From Myxococcales bacterium (GTDB lineage Bacteria > Myxococcota_A > Polyangia > Polyangiales > Ga0077539): a DNA stretch of 64,000 bases. Position numbers and translations under genes: made by a program. The stretch is taken from NCBI GenBank assembly GCA_016792845.1, contig JAEUKH010000017.1, positions 1 to 64,000 of the forward strand, in the 5' to 3' direction. Below are positions 42,939 to 51,636 of the stretch, piece after piece. How positions within the stretch are numbered: the stretch's first letter is position 1; the number at the start of each line of letters is the position of its first letter. The notes under the pieces are model-generated. The model saw only the letters and a program-made list of their open reading frames with translations. It was not told the DNA's origin and did not search any database.

Positions 42939-44299
42939 GGGTTCAGCACCCCGCGCGGGTCGAACACGGCCTTGAGGCCGCGCTGAAGCGCGATCAGCGC
43001 GTCACCCTGCTCCCACCCGAGGAAGGGGGCCTTCAGCACGCCCACCCCGTGCTCGCCCGACAGGGTGCCGCCGAGGTCGAGGGTCGCGCGAAAGAGCGAC
43101 GCCACGGCGCGCTCGACGGCGGGGCGTTCGGCCGGGTCGTCCCACAAGAGGTTGACGTGGAGGTTGCCGTCTCCGGCGTGGCCGTAGGTGGGCATGGTGA
43201 GCCCCTCGCGGGCGGCGATTTCGGCCACCGCGTCGAGCAGCGCTTCGAGGGCGCCGACGGGCACCACCACGTCTTCTGAGAGCTTGAAGCGGCGCAGCGC
43301 CCGAAGCGCGCGGCTCATGGTCTTTCGCACGGCCCAGAGCGCCTCGCGCTCGTCGACGCTCTCGGCCACGAGCACCTCGCGGGCGCGGTGTTCGACGCAG
43401 AGCGCGCCGACGGCCTCGCGGGTGCGCGCCACCGCCTCGGGGTCGCCGCCGTCGCACTCGATCACCAACGCGGCCTCGGTGCGGGCCCATCCGAGCGCAG
43501 GGTCGGCCCGGTCGATCACCCGGCAGCAGTGGCCGTCGAAGAACTCGATGCAGCGCACGTCGAGGCCCCGGGCGGTGAGCGCCGTCACGGCCCGGGCGGC
43601 GTCGTGGGTGTGGCCGAAGAGCGCCCAAAGCCCCGTCACCGCGGGCCGCAGCGCCGTGAGCGCGAGGGTGAGCCGCGTGAACACCGCGAGGGTGCCCTCG
43701 CTGCCCACGAGGAGCGCCGTGGTGTCATACCCTGTCACGCCCTTGCGGGTCATGCGGCCGTGCGAGACGAGGGTGCCGTCGCCCGACACGGCGTCGAGGC
43801 CGAGCACGTAATTGCGCGTGGGGCCATACTTGTAAGCCCGCGGACCCGCTGCGTTTTCAGCCACATTGCCGCCCAATGTCGACCACGCCGCGCTCTGCGG
43901 GTCGGGCGGAAAGAACAGCCCCTCGGCCTCGACCAGCGCCTGCAACGCGGCGGTCACGAGGCCCGGCTCGACGATCACCCGCTGCTCGGTGCGCGAGAGC
44001 GCGACGACCTGGTTCATCGCGGTGGTGTCGATCACCACGCCGGGCTCGGTGACCGCCGCGCCGCCCGTTCGTCCGGTGCCGGCGCCGCGGGCGAAGACGG
44101 GCGTGTCGTGGGCGTTGGCGAGCCGCAGGGTGGCCCTGACGTCGTCGGCCGAGCGGGCCCGCACCACACACGCCGGGGTGACCGTGTCGGTCTCAGACTC
44201 GTCGCGGGCGTAGCCTTCGCAGAGGGCGGGGTCGGTGACCGCGGTGCTCGGGCCGAGCAGGCGTTCGAGGCCGAGGGCGGTGCGCTCGAGGGGGGTCAT
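42899..44299 (-). CDS. FAD-linked oxidase (GlcD/D-lactate dehydrogenase type)
   Basis: 466 aa. The N-terminal FAD-binding PCMH domain has VFARGAGTGRTGGA, STLGGNVAENAAGP and TRKGVTGYDTTALLVGSEGTL; the C-terminal FAD-oxidase domain has MPTYGHAGDGNLHVNL, GGTLSGEHGVG and the terminal VFDPRGVLNPGKIF. Such enzymes oxidise 2-hydroxy acids (D-lactate, glycolate, 2-hydroxyglutarate) and pass electrons to the quinone pool or a partner protein; the substrate is not determinable here. The last 12 codons plus stop fall in the island's right repeat. About 20 bp after the nucleotidyltransferase gene, so possibly one transcript with it. Confidence 0.94.
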   Translation of the reverse strand: MTPLERTALGLERLLGPSTAVTDPALCEGYARDESETDTVTPACVVRARSADDVRATLRLANAHDTPVFARGAGTGRTGGAAVTEPGVVIDTTAMNQVVALSRTEQRVIVEPGLVTAALQALVEAEGLFFPPDPQSAAWSTLGGNVAENAAGPRAYKYGPTRNYVLGLDAVSGDGTLVSHGRMTRKGVTGYDTTALLVGSEGTLAVFTRLTLALTALRPAVTGLWALFGHTHDAARAVTALTARGLDVRCIEFFDGHCCRVIDRADPALGWARTEAALVIECDGGDPEAVARTREAVGALCVEHRAREVLVAESVDEREALWAVRKTMSRALRALRRFKLSEDVVVPVGALEALLDAVAEIAAREGLTMPTYGHAGDGNLHVNLLWDDPAERPAVERAVASLFRATLDLGGTLSGEHGVGVLKAPFLGWEQGDALIALQRGLKAVFDPRGVLNPGKIFARPSHRGC

Positions 44300-44318
44300 C
44301 GACGCCGCCGCCGGGGGC

Positions 44319-45101
44319 TCAGAGGCGGGCCTTCACCGCGGGGTAGAACTCGCGGGTGAGGGTCGCGTACTCGTCGGGGGTGTCGCACTCCATGAAGAGC
44401 AGGTCGTCGAAGACTTCTGCCTCGACGCGGCCGGCGAGCATCATGCGTTGGGTGATGTCTTCGTGCTCGCTCCGGGCCTTGGCGGTCGCGTATTTCACGC
44501 ACCACTGCGTGGCGGCGCGCAAGAGGCTGTGATCGCCGGGCTCCCACAGCAAGATGCCCGTGGCCTCGCCGAAGGTCTCGAGGTGGTCGACGAGCCCGGT
44601 GCCCGAGAGGCCCTTGCCGTGAATGAGCGCGTCGCGCCCGCGGCCGAAGACCATGACCTCTTCGTTCGACTCGCGGTACCGATTGCAGATCAAGCTGCGG
44701 CTGCGGGTCGAGGGCTTCGCGAGCCGCGCGAGCACCGCGGGCTCGTAGACGATGTCAGCGTCCATCAAGATGACCCGCGAGCGGCCGTCGAGGATGTTGT
44801 GTTCGCTCTCGAACGCGTACCACGTCGAGTGCCCCGAGCCCGAGGTCGACAGGTCGTCGGTGGGGTTGAGCACCCGGTGCAGCTTCATGCCCGGGCGCTC
44901 TGCAAAGGGCCGCAAAATGGTGACCTTGTTGCCGACGAGGAACACCTCCTTGACCCCCGCTTCGGCGAGGCGATCGAGGTGCCAGTCGACGAAGGTCGGC
45001 CCCTCGGCGCTGCCATCGAGCGAGAGGTACGGCTTCGGCGTGGCCGAGAGCTTCGCGATGCGGTTGCCGAGCCCGGCGGCGAGGATGACAGCTTTGTCCA
45101 T
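44319..45101 (-). CDS. LicC-like sugar/choline-phosphate nucleotidyltransferase
   Basis: 260 aa. N-terminal nucleotide-binding signature VILAAGLGNRIAKL...TPKPYL and the metal-binding aspartates in VILMDADIVYE. The fold is that of cytidylyl/thymidylyl transferases. Close to a 2-aminoethylphosphonate gene set and a CDP-alcohol phosphatidyltransferase, a role in making a CDP- or CMP-activated headgroup is likely. It is separated from those genes by an opposite-strand lipoprotein gene. Two such domains exist in this cluster (see the pepM fusion), so which one activates the phosphonate is open. Confidence 0.88.
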   Translation of the reverse strand: MDKAVILAAGLGNRIAKLSATPKPYLSLDGSAEGPTFVDWHLDRLAEAGVKEVFLVGNKVTILRPFAERPGMKLHRVLNPTDDLSTSGSGHSTWYAFESEHNILDGRSRVILMDADIVYEPAVLARLAKPSTRSRSLICNRYRESNEEVMVFGRGRDALIHGKGLSGTGLVDHLETFGEATGILLWEPGDHSLLRAATQWCVKYATAKARSEHEDITQRMMLAGRVEAEVFDDLLFMECDTPDEYATLTREFYPAVKARL

Positions 45102-45238
45102 GGTGGGTGCCTCGGGGCCTTAGCACCGGCCAGGGTGCGGTGTCATCGTCACAACGGAGCCCTCGCGGCTTCGGTCGCCGAGGCGCGAAGCGCGATTGAG
45201 ACGCGGCCCCCGACGCGGTATCGTTTCAACCTTCATCG

Positions 45239-46447
45239 GTGGGCATCGAAGCGACGAGGGCTGTGGCGGTGGGGGTGCTCACGGGCGCGCTCTGCGCCTG
45301 CTCGCTCGTTGCGCCCTTCTCAGCCCTCCGCGTAGAGGGCGCCGACGCGGGGCCCGACGCCGCTGCGGTCGACCGCGAGGCTCCCTTCGATGCGCCCGCG
45401 CCCGACGCGCCCGACGCGCCCGACGCGCCCGATGCGCCCGATGCGCCCGAGGCCGGGGCCGTCGACATCGGCCTCGACGCGCCCGACGACGCGCCCGACG
45501 ACGCGCCCGACGCCGAGCCCCCGCGCGACGTCACGCGCGCCGACGTGTCGCGCGACCTCGGGCCTGCAGACGATCAGGTCGTGCCGGTCGACGTTCCGCC
45601 CGACCGCGGGCCGGTCTGCCCGGCGGGCACGGTGATGTGCGGGGTCGCGGGCTGCGTCGATGTGCAACGCAGCCTTGAGCACTGCGGCGCGTGCGGCAAC
45701 CGGTGCGCCCTCGCCAACACCACCGAGCACCGCTGCGAGGCCGGCGTGTGTGTGCCGCGGGCCTGTGAGGCGACCTTCTCAGACTGCAACAACAACCCCG
45801 CCGACGGGTGCGAGACCAACCTTCGGGGCTCTCCGTCGAACTGCGGTCGCTGCGGCAACGTGTGCGAGAGCGGGCTCTGTCGCGCAGGGCAGTGCACCTC
45901 GTGGGGCGGCGCCTTCGCTGAAAACGCTTGTGTTCAGGGCACCTGCAACACCCCAAACCCCTTCACGATGCAGTGCGCGTGCATGGCCGGCACCCGCCCC
46001 GTCACGGGGGTCAACGTGCTGCGCGAGTGCGCTCCCGGGGTCTACGCCTTCGCCACCCTGCGCTTCTGCGCCGGCAACGGGTCGGGCACGAGCGAGTGGG
46101 GCGGGAGCTTCGTCACCTCCTCGACCGGCGCGTGCGGCAACCCGAACCCGTTCACGGGCGGGTGCTCGTGCCCGACGGGCTCGGCGGCGATCTCGATGCG
46201 CCTCGTCGACACGGTGCCCTCGAACGGCAACGCGCGACGGCTCTCGCTCTGCCTGGGGAGCGACCTCGGCTTCGGCTTCGGCGGCGCGTACCTCCGCGAC
46301 GACCTGAACAACTGCCGCACCCCAAACCCGCGCACGAACCAATGCAGCTGCCTCGCGGGATACACGGCGCAGGCCGTGCGTGCGATCACCGACACCGTCG
46401 ACGGCCGCGGCGCTATGGGGGGCGTGCTCTTTCTCTGTTCGCGCTGA
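45239..46447 (+). CDS. Cys-rich lipoprotein with Asp/Pro linker
   Basis: 402 aa from a GTG at 45239. The lipobox LCAC follows a hydrophobic signal. Residues about 35-125 are a PDAPDAPDAP-type linker encoded by a short tandem repeat, then CGACGNRC and CGRCGNVC modules as in the gene at 1975. The C-terminal 170 residues contain three related segments with NPFTMQCACMAG, NPFTGGCSCPTG and NPRTNQCSCLAG, probably a small disulfide-bonded repeat domain. Surface location is likely. It interrupts the phosphonate cluster on the opposite strand; no functional link is visible. Confidence 0.85.
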   Translation: MGIEATRAVAVGVLTGALCACSLVAPFSALRVEGADAGPDAAAVDREAPFDAPAPDAPDAPDAPDAPDAPEAGAVDIGLDAPDDAPDDAPDAEPPRDVTRADVSRDLGPADDQVVPVDVPPDRGPVCPAGTVMCGVAGCVDVQRSLEHCGACGNRCALANTTEHRCEAGVCVPRACEATFSDCNNNPADGCETNLRGSPSNCGRCGNVCESGLCRAGQCTSWGGAFAENACVQGTCNTPNPFTMQCACMAGTRPVTGVNVLRECAPGVYAFATLRFCAGNGSGTSEWGGSFVTSSTGACGNPNPFTGGCSCPTGSAAISMRLVDTVPSNGNARRLSLCLGSDLGFGFGGAYLRDDLNNCRTPNPRTNQCSCLAGYTAQAVRAITDTVDGRGAMGGVLFLCSR

Positions 46448-46472
46448 GGGCCGCGCTCGCGGGGCGCGCGGC

Positions 46473-47390
46473 TCAGTCGGCGTCGCGCGACAAGAGTCGC
46501 GTGCAGCTGAGCGTGGTGACGAGCACGCAGAGCACCGTGAAGGCCGTCGCGCCCAGCACGCCCGCGTGCATCGCCCCGAGGCCCGTGCTCAGGGTGAGCA
46601 GAAAATACGTGCTGTCGCCGCCCGCGAGGCCGATCTGCCAGAGCGCCGCGCGGAGCTCGCGGTCGTCGCGGGCCGCGGCCTCTCGGAGCCGGGCCACGAG
46701 ACGCAGCTCGCTCGGGTCGTCGGGGCTCTGGGCCACCTCGGCCCGGGCCCGCACCCGCCGCAAGGCCGAGGGGTTGAGCAGCATGAACTGGTAGGTCGCC
46801 ACGACCCGCGCGTACCACCGGGCGAAGCCGCCGTGGGCCCGCCAGGCGCGCTCGACCTCGACGAACTCGGCCTCGACCTCGTCGTGACCCTTCTCGATCA
46901 GCGAGCTAAACCGCCGACGGAAGTAGTCCCAACATGCGGTGCCGCTGGCCGTCGCGAGGGTCGCGAGCACCGCCATCGAGACGCCGTAGAGCGCGCCGTG
47001 GCGATGCCCGAGGTGAACCCCCACCGCGGTGATAAACGCCACAAACGAGACGCTGTCGGCGGCCTGGTCGATGGCCCGCCCCAAGGGCGACGCGAGCTTG
47101 CGGGCCCGGGCGAGCACGCCGTCGAAGCAATCGAGCACCGCCCGAAGCTCGTAGAGCCCGAAGGCCGTCGCGAGGGCCCACGGGCGACCGTCGAGCACCA
47201 GGGCCGCGGCCCCGAAGGCCATCAGGGTGTGGAACACCGTCACATGCATCGGCGTGAGCCAGCGCGGCGCGACGCGCAGGAGCTGCCGCGCCAACGGGTA
47301 CCGCCACAAGCGGTCGGCCGGGTTCGAGGTCAGCTCCAAGAGCGTCGGGTCTGGGGGCGCCGCGGGCGCCGCGAGCGAAGAGGTGGTCAT
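46473..47390 (-). CDS. CDP-alcohol phosphatidyltransferase
   Basis: 305 aa. The catalytic motif D-x2-DG-x2-AR-x8-G-x3-D-x3-D is intact as LDCFDGVLARARKL, then GRAIDQAADS (near residues 86-112). Several hydrophobic helices flank it. The enzyme transfers a phospho- or phosphono-alcohol headgroup between a CMP donor and a lipid acceptor in the inner membrane. It lies downstream of phnW, in the same direction as the phosphonate genes, so the natural inference is transfer of 2-aminoethylphosphonate to a lipid, giving a phosphonolipid. A conventional phospholipid role cannot be ruled out. Confidence 0.9.
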   Translation of the reverse strand: MTTSSLAAPAAPPDPTLLELTSNPADRLWRYPLARQLLRVAPRWLTPMHVTVFHTLMAFGAAALVLDGRPWALATAFGLYELRAVLDCFDGVLARARKLASPLGRAIDQAADSVSFVAFITAVGVHLGHRHGALYGVSMAVLATLATASGTACWDYFRRRFSSLIEKGHDEVEAEFVEVERAWRAHGGFARWYARVVATYQFMLLNPSALRRVRARAEVAQSPDDPSELRLVARLREAAARDDRELRAALWQIGLAGGDSTYFLLTLSTGLGAMHAGVLGATAFTVLCVLVTTLSCTRLLSRDAD

Positions 47391-47464
47391 CAGGTCTCAC
47401 CAGAGGGCTGCGAGGCGACACGCCCCTCGGCGCGCGCGCCGCGGCTGCCCAAAGGGCCTCTGCA

Positions 47465-48565
47465 TCAGTCGGGCCGAGCGAGCAGGGCGGTGAGCGCCTC
47501 GCAGAGCTCGCCCATGTCGGCGTCGGTGAGGTCGCCCATCACCGCGATGCGAAACATCTTGCCGGCGTACGGGCCCTGCCCCGCGTAGATGATAAACCCC
47601 TGGGCCTTGAGCCGATCGTGCAGGGTCTCGTAGCGGGTGTGCGCGGGCACCGCGAAGCTCATGAGGATGTTGCTGCTCGCGGTCTCGCCGTCGGCCAGGA
47701 AGTACGACACCCCCGCGGCGCGCACGACCTCGCGCACCCGCTTCGCACGCGCTGCGTAACGCGCTGCTCGGCTTTGCCACCCTCCCTCCGCACTGAACTC
47801 ATCGAGGGCGGCCTGGAGCGCATAGACAGACTGGACAGACTGTGTAAAGGGCGACCAGCCGTTGGGTTGCTCCTTCCAGTGGCGCCAGAGGTCGAGGTAG
47901 ACGCTGGTGGCGCCTGAGGGGCGGCCCGCGAGGGCGGCCTCGGCGACGAGCACGAAGCACACCCCGGGCACCCCGTGGAGGCACTTGTTCGCGGTGGCAG
48001 CGACGGCTTCGAGGTTCCACCCGGTGAAGTCGATGGCCTCGGCGCCGAAGCTGCTGACGGCGTCGAGAAGGAGCTTCTTGTTGTACTTCTTACAGAGCGC
48101 CCCGAGGGCGGCGATGTCGTTGAGCCTCCCGGTGGTGGTCTCGTGCTGCACGCTCAGCACGTGGGTCACGCTCGGGTCTGCGGCGAGGGCGCGCTCGGCG
48201 GCCGCGAGGTCGATGCCTGCGAGCCAGTCGGCGTTGACCATCGTGAAGCGCTTGCCTTGGGCCGTGAGCATCGCGGCCATGCGCTCGCCGTAGACGCCGT
48301 TGGCCACCACGAGGCCGTGCCCGTCGCGCGGCACGCACGAGCCCACCATGGCCTCGACCGCCGCGGTGCCCGAGCCCGTGAGCAAGATCGCGACGAAGCC
48401 TTGGGCCTTGGCGTCGCTGTAGACGGCCTCAAGCTTGCCGCGCACGTCGCGCTGCATCGCCGCGAACTCGGGCTCGCGGTGACAGAGGTCGGGCTGCGTG
48501 AGGCTCTCGCGCACCCGCGCGGTGAGCGTGACGGGCCCGGGGTTGAGGAGCCTGAGGCGTGTCAT
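47465..48565 (-). CDS. phnW: 2-aminoethylphosphonate aminotransferase
   Basis: 366 aa from the ATG at 48565, which shares a base with the upstream stop (TGATG). Class V PLP aminotransferase: LLNPGPVTLTARVRESL, LLTGSGTAAVEAM, VSVQHETTTGRLNDI, LLLDAVSSFGAE, and the PLP lysine in ATANKCLHGVPG. Converts phosphonoacetaldehyde to 2-aminoethylphosphonate. In degradative loci PhnW runs the other way, but here the neighbours Ppd and PepM fix the biosynthetic direction. Confidence 0.94.
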   Translation of the reverse strand: MTRLRLLNPGPVTLTARVRESLTQPDLCHREPEFAAMQRDVRGKLEAVYSDAKAQGFVAILLTGSGTAAVEAMVGSCVPRDGHGLVVANGVYGERMAAMLTAQGKRFTMVNADWLAGIDLAAAERALAADPSVTHVLSVQHETTTGRLNDIAALGALCKKYNKKLLLDAVSSFGAEAIDFTGWNLEAVAATANKCLHGVPGVCFVLVAEAALAGRPSGATSVYLDLWRHWKEQPNGWSPFTQSVQSVYALQAALDEFSAEGGWQSRAARYAARAKRVREVVRAAGVSYFLADGETASSNILMSFAVPAHTRYETLHDRLKAQGFIIYAGQGPYAGKMFRIAVMGDLTDADMGELCEALTALLARPD

Positions 48566-49707
48566 CACGCGGTCTCCTTCAGCCAGGCGCGCATCCGGTC
48601 GATGACCTGGACGGGGGTCTCTTTGGGCCGCGGGAGGTCTTTCGACTCGCCCGGCGCGGTCTTCACATGAATGAAGGTGAGCTCGGTGGCCTCGGCCGCG
48701 AGCCTGGCCACCTCGGCCGCGGTGTGGGCCCGCACGACCTTGGGGTACCCGCAGGCCGCGGCGACGCCGGCGAGGTCGACCGAGTGCGACACCGTCGACT
48801 GGCCGCCCGTCGAGTCGTGCACTTCGTTGTCGAGGAGCACATGCACGAGGTTGGTGGGGCGCTCGTACCCGAGGGTCGCGAAGGCGCCGAGGCGCATCAA
48901 CGCGGCCCCGTCGCCGTCGAGGACGATCACCTTGCGCTGCGGTTGGGCCCACGCGAGGCCGAGGCCGAAGGTGCTCGCGCAGCCCATCGAGCCGACCATG
49001 TAGAGCTGGCTCGGGCGGTCGTCGAGGGCGTAGAGCGCGCGGCCCGTAAAGCCCGTGGTGGCGATGAAGGCGTCGGTCGGTGAGGCGCTCGCCTGGAGCG
49101 CGGCGAGCACGTCGCGGCGCGAGGGGAGGGCGGCGGCTTTTGACCAGGGCTTGACCTCGAAGGGGGCGATGCTGCGCGGCTCGGCCCGGGTCTTGAGCTT
49201 GTGGTCAGAGACGCTGTCTTTCTTCATGATGAGGCCGAAGGGGGTGCGGTGCGCGTCCATGTGGGCGACGGCGCGCGCGAGCACCGCGGCGACCTCAGAC
49301 TCCTCGGTGGGGAACCACGCCCACGGCACCTGCATGAGGTCGAAGAGGCCCGGGGTGATCTCTCCCATGAGCTCGTGCTGCGGCTCATCGTGCGGCCCGC
49401 CCGGCTCACCGCGCAGCGTGGTGATGATCAGCACCGGCACCTTGAAGATCATGTTGAGCGAGGTCACCGGGTTGACGGTGTTGCCGAAGCCGCTGTTCTG
49501 AAACATCACCACGGCGCGCTTGCCGCCGAGGTCGGCCCCCGACGCGATGGCCACCGCGTCGCCCTCGTTCGCCGCGCCCATGTACGTGAGCGTGGGGTCG
49601 TCGATGACGTAGTTGATGAAGGGCTTGAGGTACGAACAGGGCACGCCCGACCACAGGGCAAAGCCGTGGCGGCGCGTCTCATCGACGAAGGTTTCTGCGC
49701 GGATCAT
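48565..49707 (-). CDS. Phosphonopyruvate decarboxylase
   Basis: 380 aa from the ATG at 49707. Thiamine-diphosphate enzyme in one chain: N-terminal SGVPCSYLKPFIN and AANEGDAVAIASG, TPP/Mg site VLDGDGAALMRLGAF followed by the Asn-containing LLDNEVHDSTGGQ. Decarboxylates phosphonopyruvate to phosphonoacetaldehyde, which pulls the unfavourable PepM reaction forward. Often called Ppd or AepY. Directly upstream of and overlapping phnW, and 75 bp downstream of pepM. Confidence 0.95.
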   Translation of the reverse strand: MIRAETFVDETRRHGFALWSGVPCSYLKPFINYVIDDPTLTYMGAANEGDAVAIASGADLGGKRAVVMFQNSGFGNTVNPVTSLNMIFKVPVLIITTLRGEPGGPHDEPQHELMGEITPGLFDLMQVPWAWFPTEESEVAAVLARAVAHMDAHRTPFGLIMKKDSVSDHKLKTRAEPRSIAPFEVKPWSKAAALPSRRDVLAALQASASPTDAFIATTGFTGRALYALDDRPSQLYMVGSMGCASTFGLGLAWAQPQRKVIVLDGDGAALMRLGAFATLGYERPTNLVHVLLDNEVHDSTGGQSTVSHSVDLAGVAAACGYPKVVRAHTAAEVARLAAEATELTFIHVKTAPGESKDLPRPKETPVQVIDRMRAWLKETA

Positions 49708-49782
49708 TGGGATTCTCCAGAGCGGCGAGCGCGGCCCCGGGGCGGTGAGCATGGGCCGCCCGGCGCCGCGTGAGAGGTAAGA

Positions 49783-51405
49783 TCAGAACTGAGCGCCCAC
49801 GAGCACGTCTTCGACGCTGTCGACGTCGAGCCAGTGGCCCGTGGTGTAGATCACGCGCACCGCGTGACCGTCTTGCACGAGGAGCTGAAGCAGGTCGGGC
49901 ATCTTCAGCGTGTCGAGCCGACCGGGCTCGGCGCCGAGGGCCTTGAGCTTCTCGCGCACGAGCTTGGCGCCGCGGGGCGAGAACTTCACGATCCCCGTCC
50001 ATTCGCCGTGGATTTCATCGCTGGCCCCGGGGCGAAAGCTCTTCGCCGTGACCGGCTGAAAGAACGACCGCCTCGAGTGGGGCTCCGAGCAGGCCACGAA
50101 GTCGGCGTTGCGGCCGCGGTTGCGCGACTCTTGCCAGTTCGAGTCGACCACCACCACCACGTCGTCGTCGCTCTCGGTGAGCTCTTGGGCGATGTACTTC
50201 TTAAACAGCACGTCGCCGTACGACACGATCACGTCGCCTTCGAGGGCCTCGGCGGCCACCGCGAGGGAGGCCACCTCTTGGGTCGAGGCGAAGGCGTCGT
50301 TGTCGAAGTACTTCACGTTCGCGAGCTTGATCGCGTCTTTCTTGTACCCGCGCACCACCGCGAGGTCTTTGACGCCCACCGCGCGGTAGGCCTCGAGCAC
50401 GCGCCCGAGCAGGGGCTTGCCCGCGATGTCGACCATGGCCTTGGGCCTGTCGGCGGTGAGCTCGCCGAGCTCGACCCCTTGGCTCGCGGCGAGCACGATG
50501 GCCCGGGTCGAGCGGCCGTGCTTGGGCAGGTAGCGCTTCTCGGCCTCTTCGAGCTCGCCCTCGCCCTGGATGCGAAACACCTCTTGCAAGGGCGCCACGC
50601 GCTCTTCAACGTTCAAGAGGTTGATGTCGCTGTAGATCTGCTTGGCCGTGGCCTGCATCGCCGCGAGCGACGAGCGCATGAGGTGGTTGGCCCAGATCAC
50701 CGTCGAGACCTTGGCCTCGCGAAACACGTCGGTGGGCGTCTGGTAGTACTTCGTGGGCACGATCACCACGGGGAGGCGGTTGTCCCACTCTTTGAGGAAG
50801 GCGAGGATCTCGACCGGCGAGCGCAGCGCCGAGTGCATCAAGATGGCGTCGGCCCCGGCCAGGCGGTAGGCCTCGGCGCGCTTGAGGGCCTCTTCGAGAC
50901 CCCAACCCGCGATGAAGGCCTCGACCCGGGCGACGAGCACGAAATCGTCGTCGCGCTGCGCGTCTTTGCCGGCCTTGATCTTGCCCGAAAACTCTTCGAT
51001 CGACGCGAGGGGCTGCGCCGCACCGCGGATGAAGCTGTTGGTCTTGGGGAAGATCTTGTCTTCGATGCAAATGCCCGCCACGCCGCGCTGTTCGAGCTTG
51101 TTGATCACCCGGCGCAGAGAGTTGAAATCGCCGTAGCCCGTGTCGCCGTCGAGGAGGATGGGCACCTGCGTCGCGTCGGCCATGAACTCGGCCACTTCGA
51201 GCACCTGCGTCCAGCTCGCTTCGTTGTGGTCGCGGACGCCGAGGGCCGCCGAGATCGACAGGCCGCTGCCCCAGATGCCTTCAAAGCCCGCCTCTTCGGC
51301 GACCTTCGCGCTCAGGCCGTTGTGGGCCTCCATGAGGAAGGCCATCTCGGGCCGCTGAATCAGCTGCTTCAGCCGCGTGGTCTTGCGAACGGTGTTCTTC
51401 TGCAC
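49783..51405 (-). CDS. pepM: PEP phosphomutase fused to nucleotidyltransferase
   Basis: 540 aa from a GTG at 51405 with GGAG 9 nt upstream. Residues about 15-290 are PEP mutase: [19 protein letters not shown] and the diagnostic [11 protein letters not shown] (EDK at 115-117), which separates true mutases from isocitrate lyase relatives. It converts PEP to phosphonopyruvate. Residues about 300-540 are a nucleotidyltransferase beginning [17 protein letters not shown]...[14 protein letters not shown]; the usual GxGxR loop is altered (Gly to Ser, Arg to Glu). It may activate 2-aminoethylphosphonate with CTP. First gene of the pepM-ppd-phnW set. Confidence 0.95.
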   Translation of the reverse strand: MQKNTVRKTTRLKQLIQRPEMAFLMEAHNGLSAKVAEEAGFEGIWGSGLSISAALGVRDHNEASWTQVLEVAEFMADATQVPILLDGDTGYGDFNSLRRVINKLEQRGVAGICIEDKIFPKTNSFIRGAAQPLASIEEFSGKIKAGKDAQRDDDFVLVARVEAFIAGWGLEEALKRAEAYRLAGADAILMHSALRSPVEILAFLKEWDNRLPVVIVPTKYYQTPTDVFREAKVSTVIWANHLMRSSLAAMQATAKQIYSDINLLNVEERVAPLQEVFRIQGEGELEEAEKRYLPKHGRSTRAIVLAASQGVELGELTADRPKAMVDIAGKPLLGRVLEAYRAVGVKDLAVVRGYKKDAIKLANVKYFDNDAFASTQEVASLAVAAEALEGDVIVSYGDVLFKKYIAQELTESDDDVVVVVDSNWQESRNRGRNADFVACSEPHSRRSFFQPVTAKSFRPGASDEIHGEWTGIVKFSPRGAKLVREKLKALGAEPGRLDTLKMPDLLQLLVQDGHAVRVIYTTGHWLDVDSVEDVLVGAQF

Positions 51406-51531
51406 GGTCAATCGCTCCACACTCGGAATCGGTCTACCGGGCAACGACGCGCTGCGCTGGCCGCCCATCCGAGGCGCGAGCCTTCTACACGATGTTGCGT
51501 CAAAGTGCTTGTGCCGCGCGTTTTTTACAGG

Positions 51532-51549
51532 TGCGAAAGCGCTTTCGCA
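51532..51549. promoter_or_regulatory. 18-bp perfect palindrome, LacI-family-like operator
   Basis: TGCGAAAGC-GCTTTCGCA, perfectly symmetric, in the 231-bp gap between the glycosyltransferase stop (51637) and the pepM start (127 nt away). The core GAAAGCGCTTTC equals the centre of LacI/CcpA-type operators with a central CG. No U-run follows the stem on the transcribed strand, so a terminator is less likely. The regulator is not in the window. Confidence 0.45.
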
Positions 51550-51636
51550 GCCGACGAGGCGGGGCATCTCGGGGGCTTGCGGAGCGGTCTTCGGCTGCAC
51601 CGCGTCGTAACCGAGACACTCACCCCCTGACCGCGC

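Noticed and set aside
51532..51549. Terminator of the glycosyltransferase gene
   Set aside because: The stem lacks a following U-run on the transcribed strand; a T-run occurs only on the other side.
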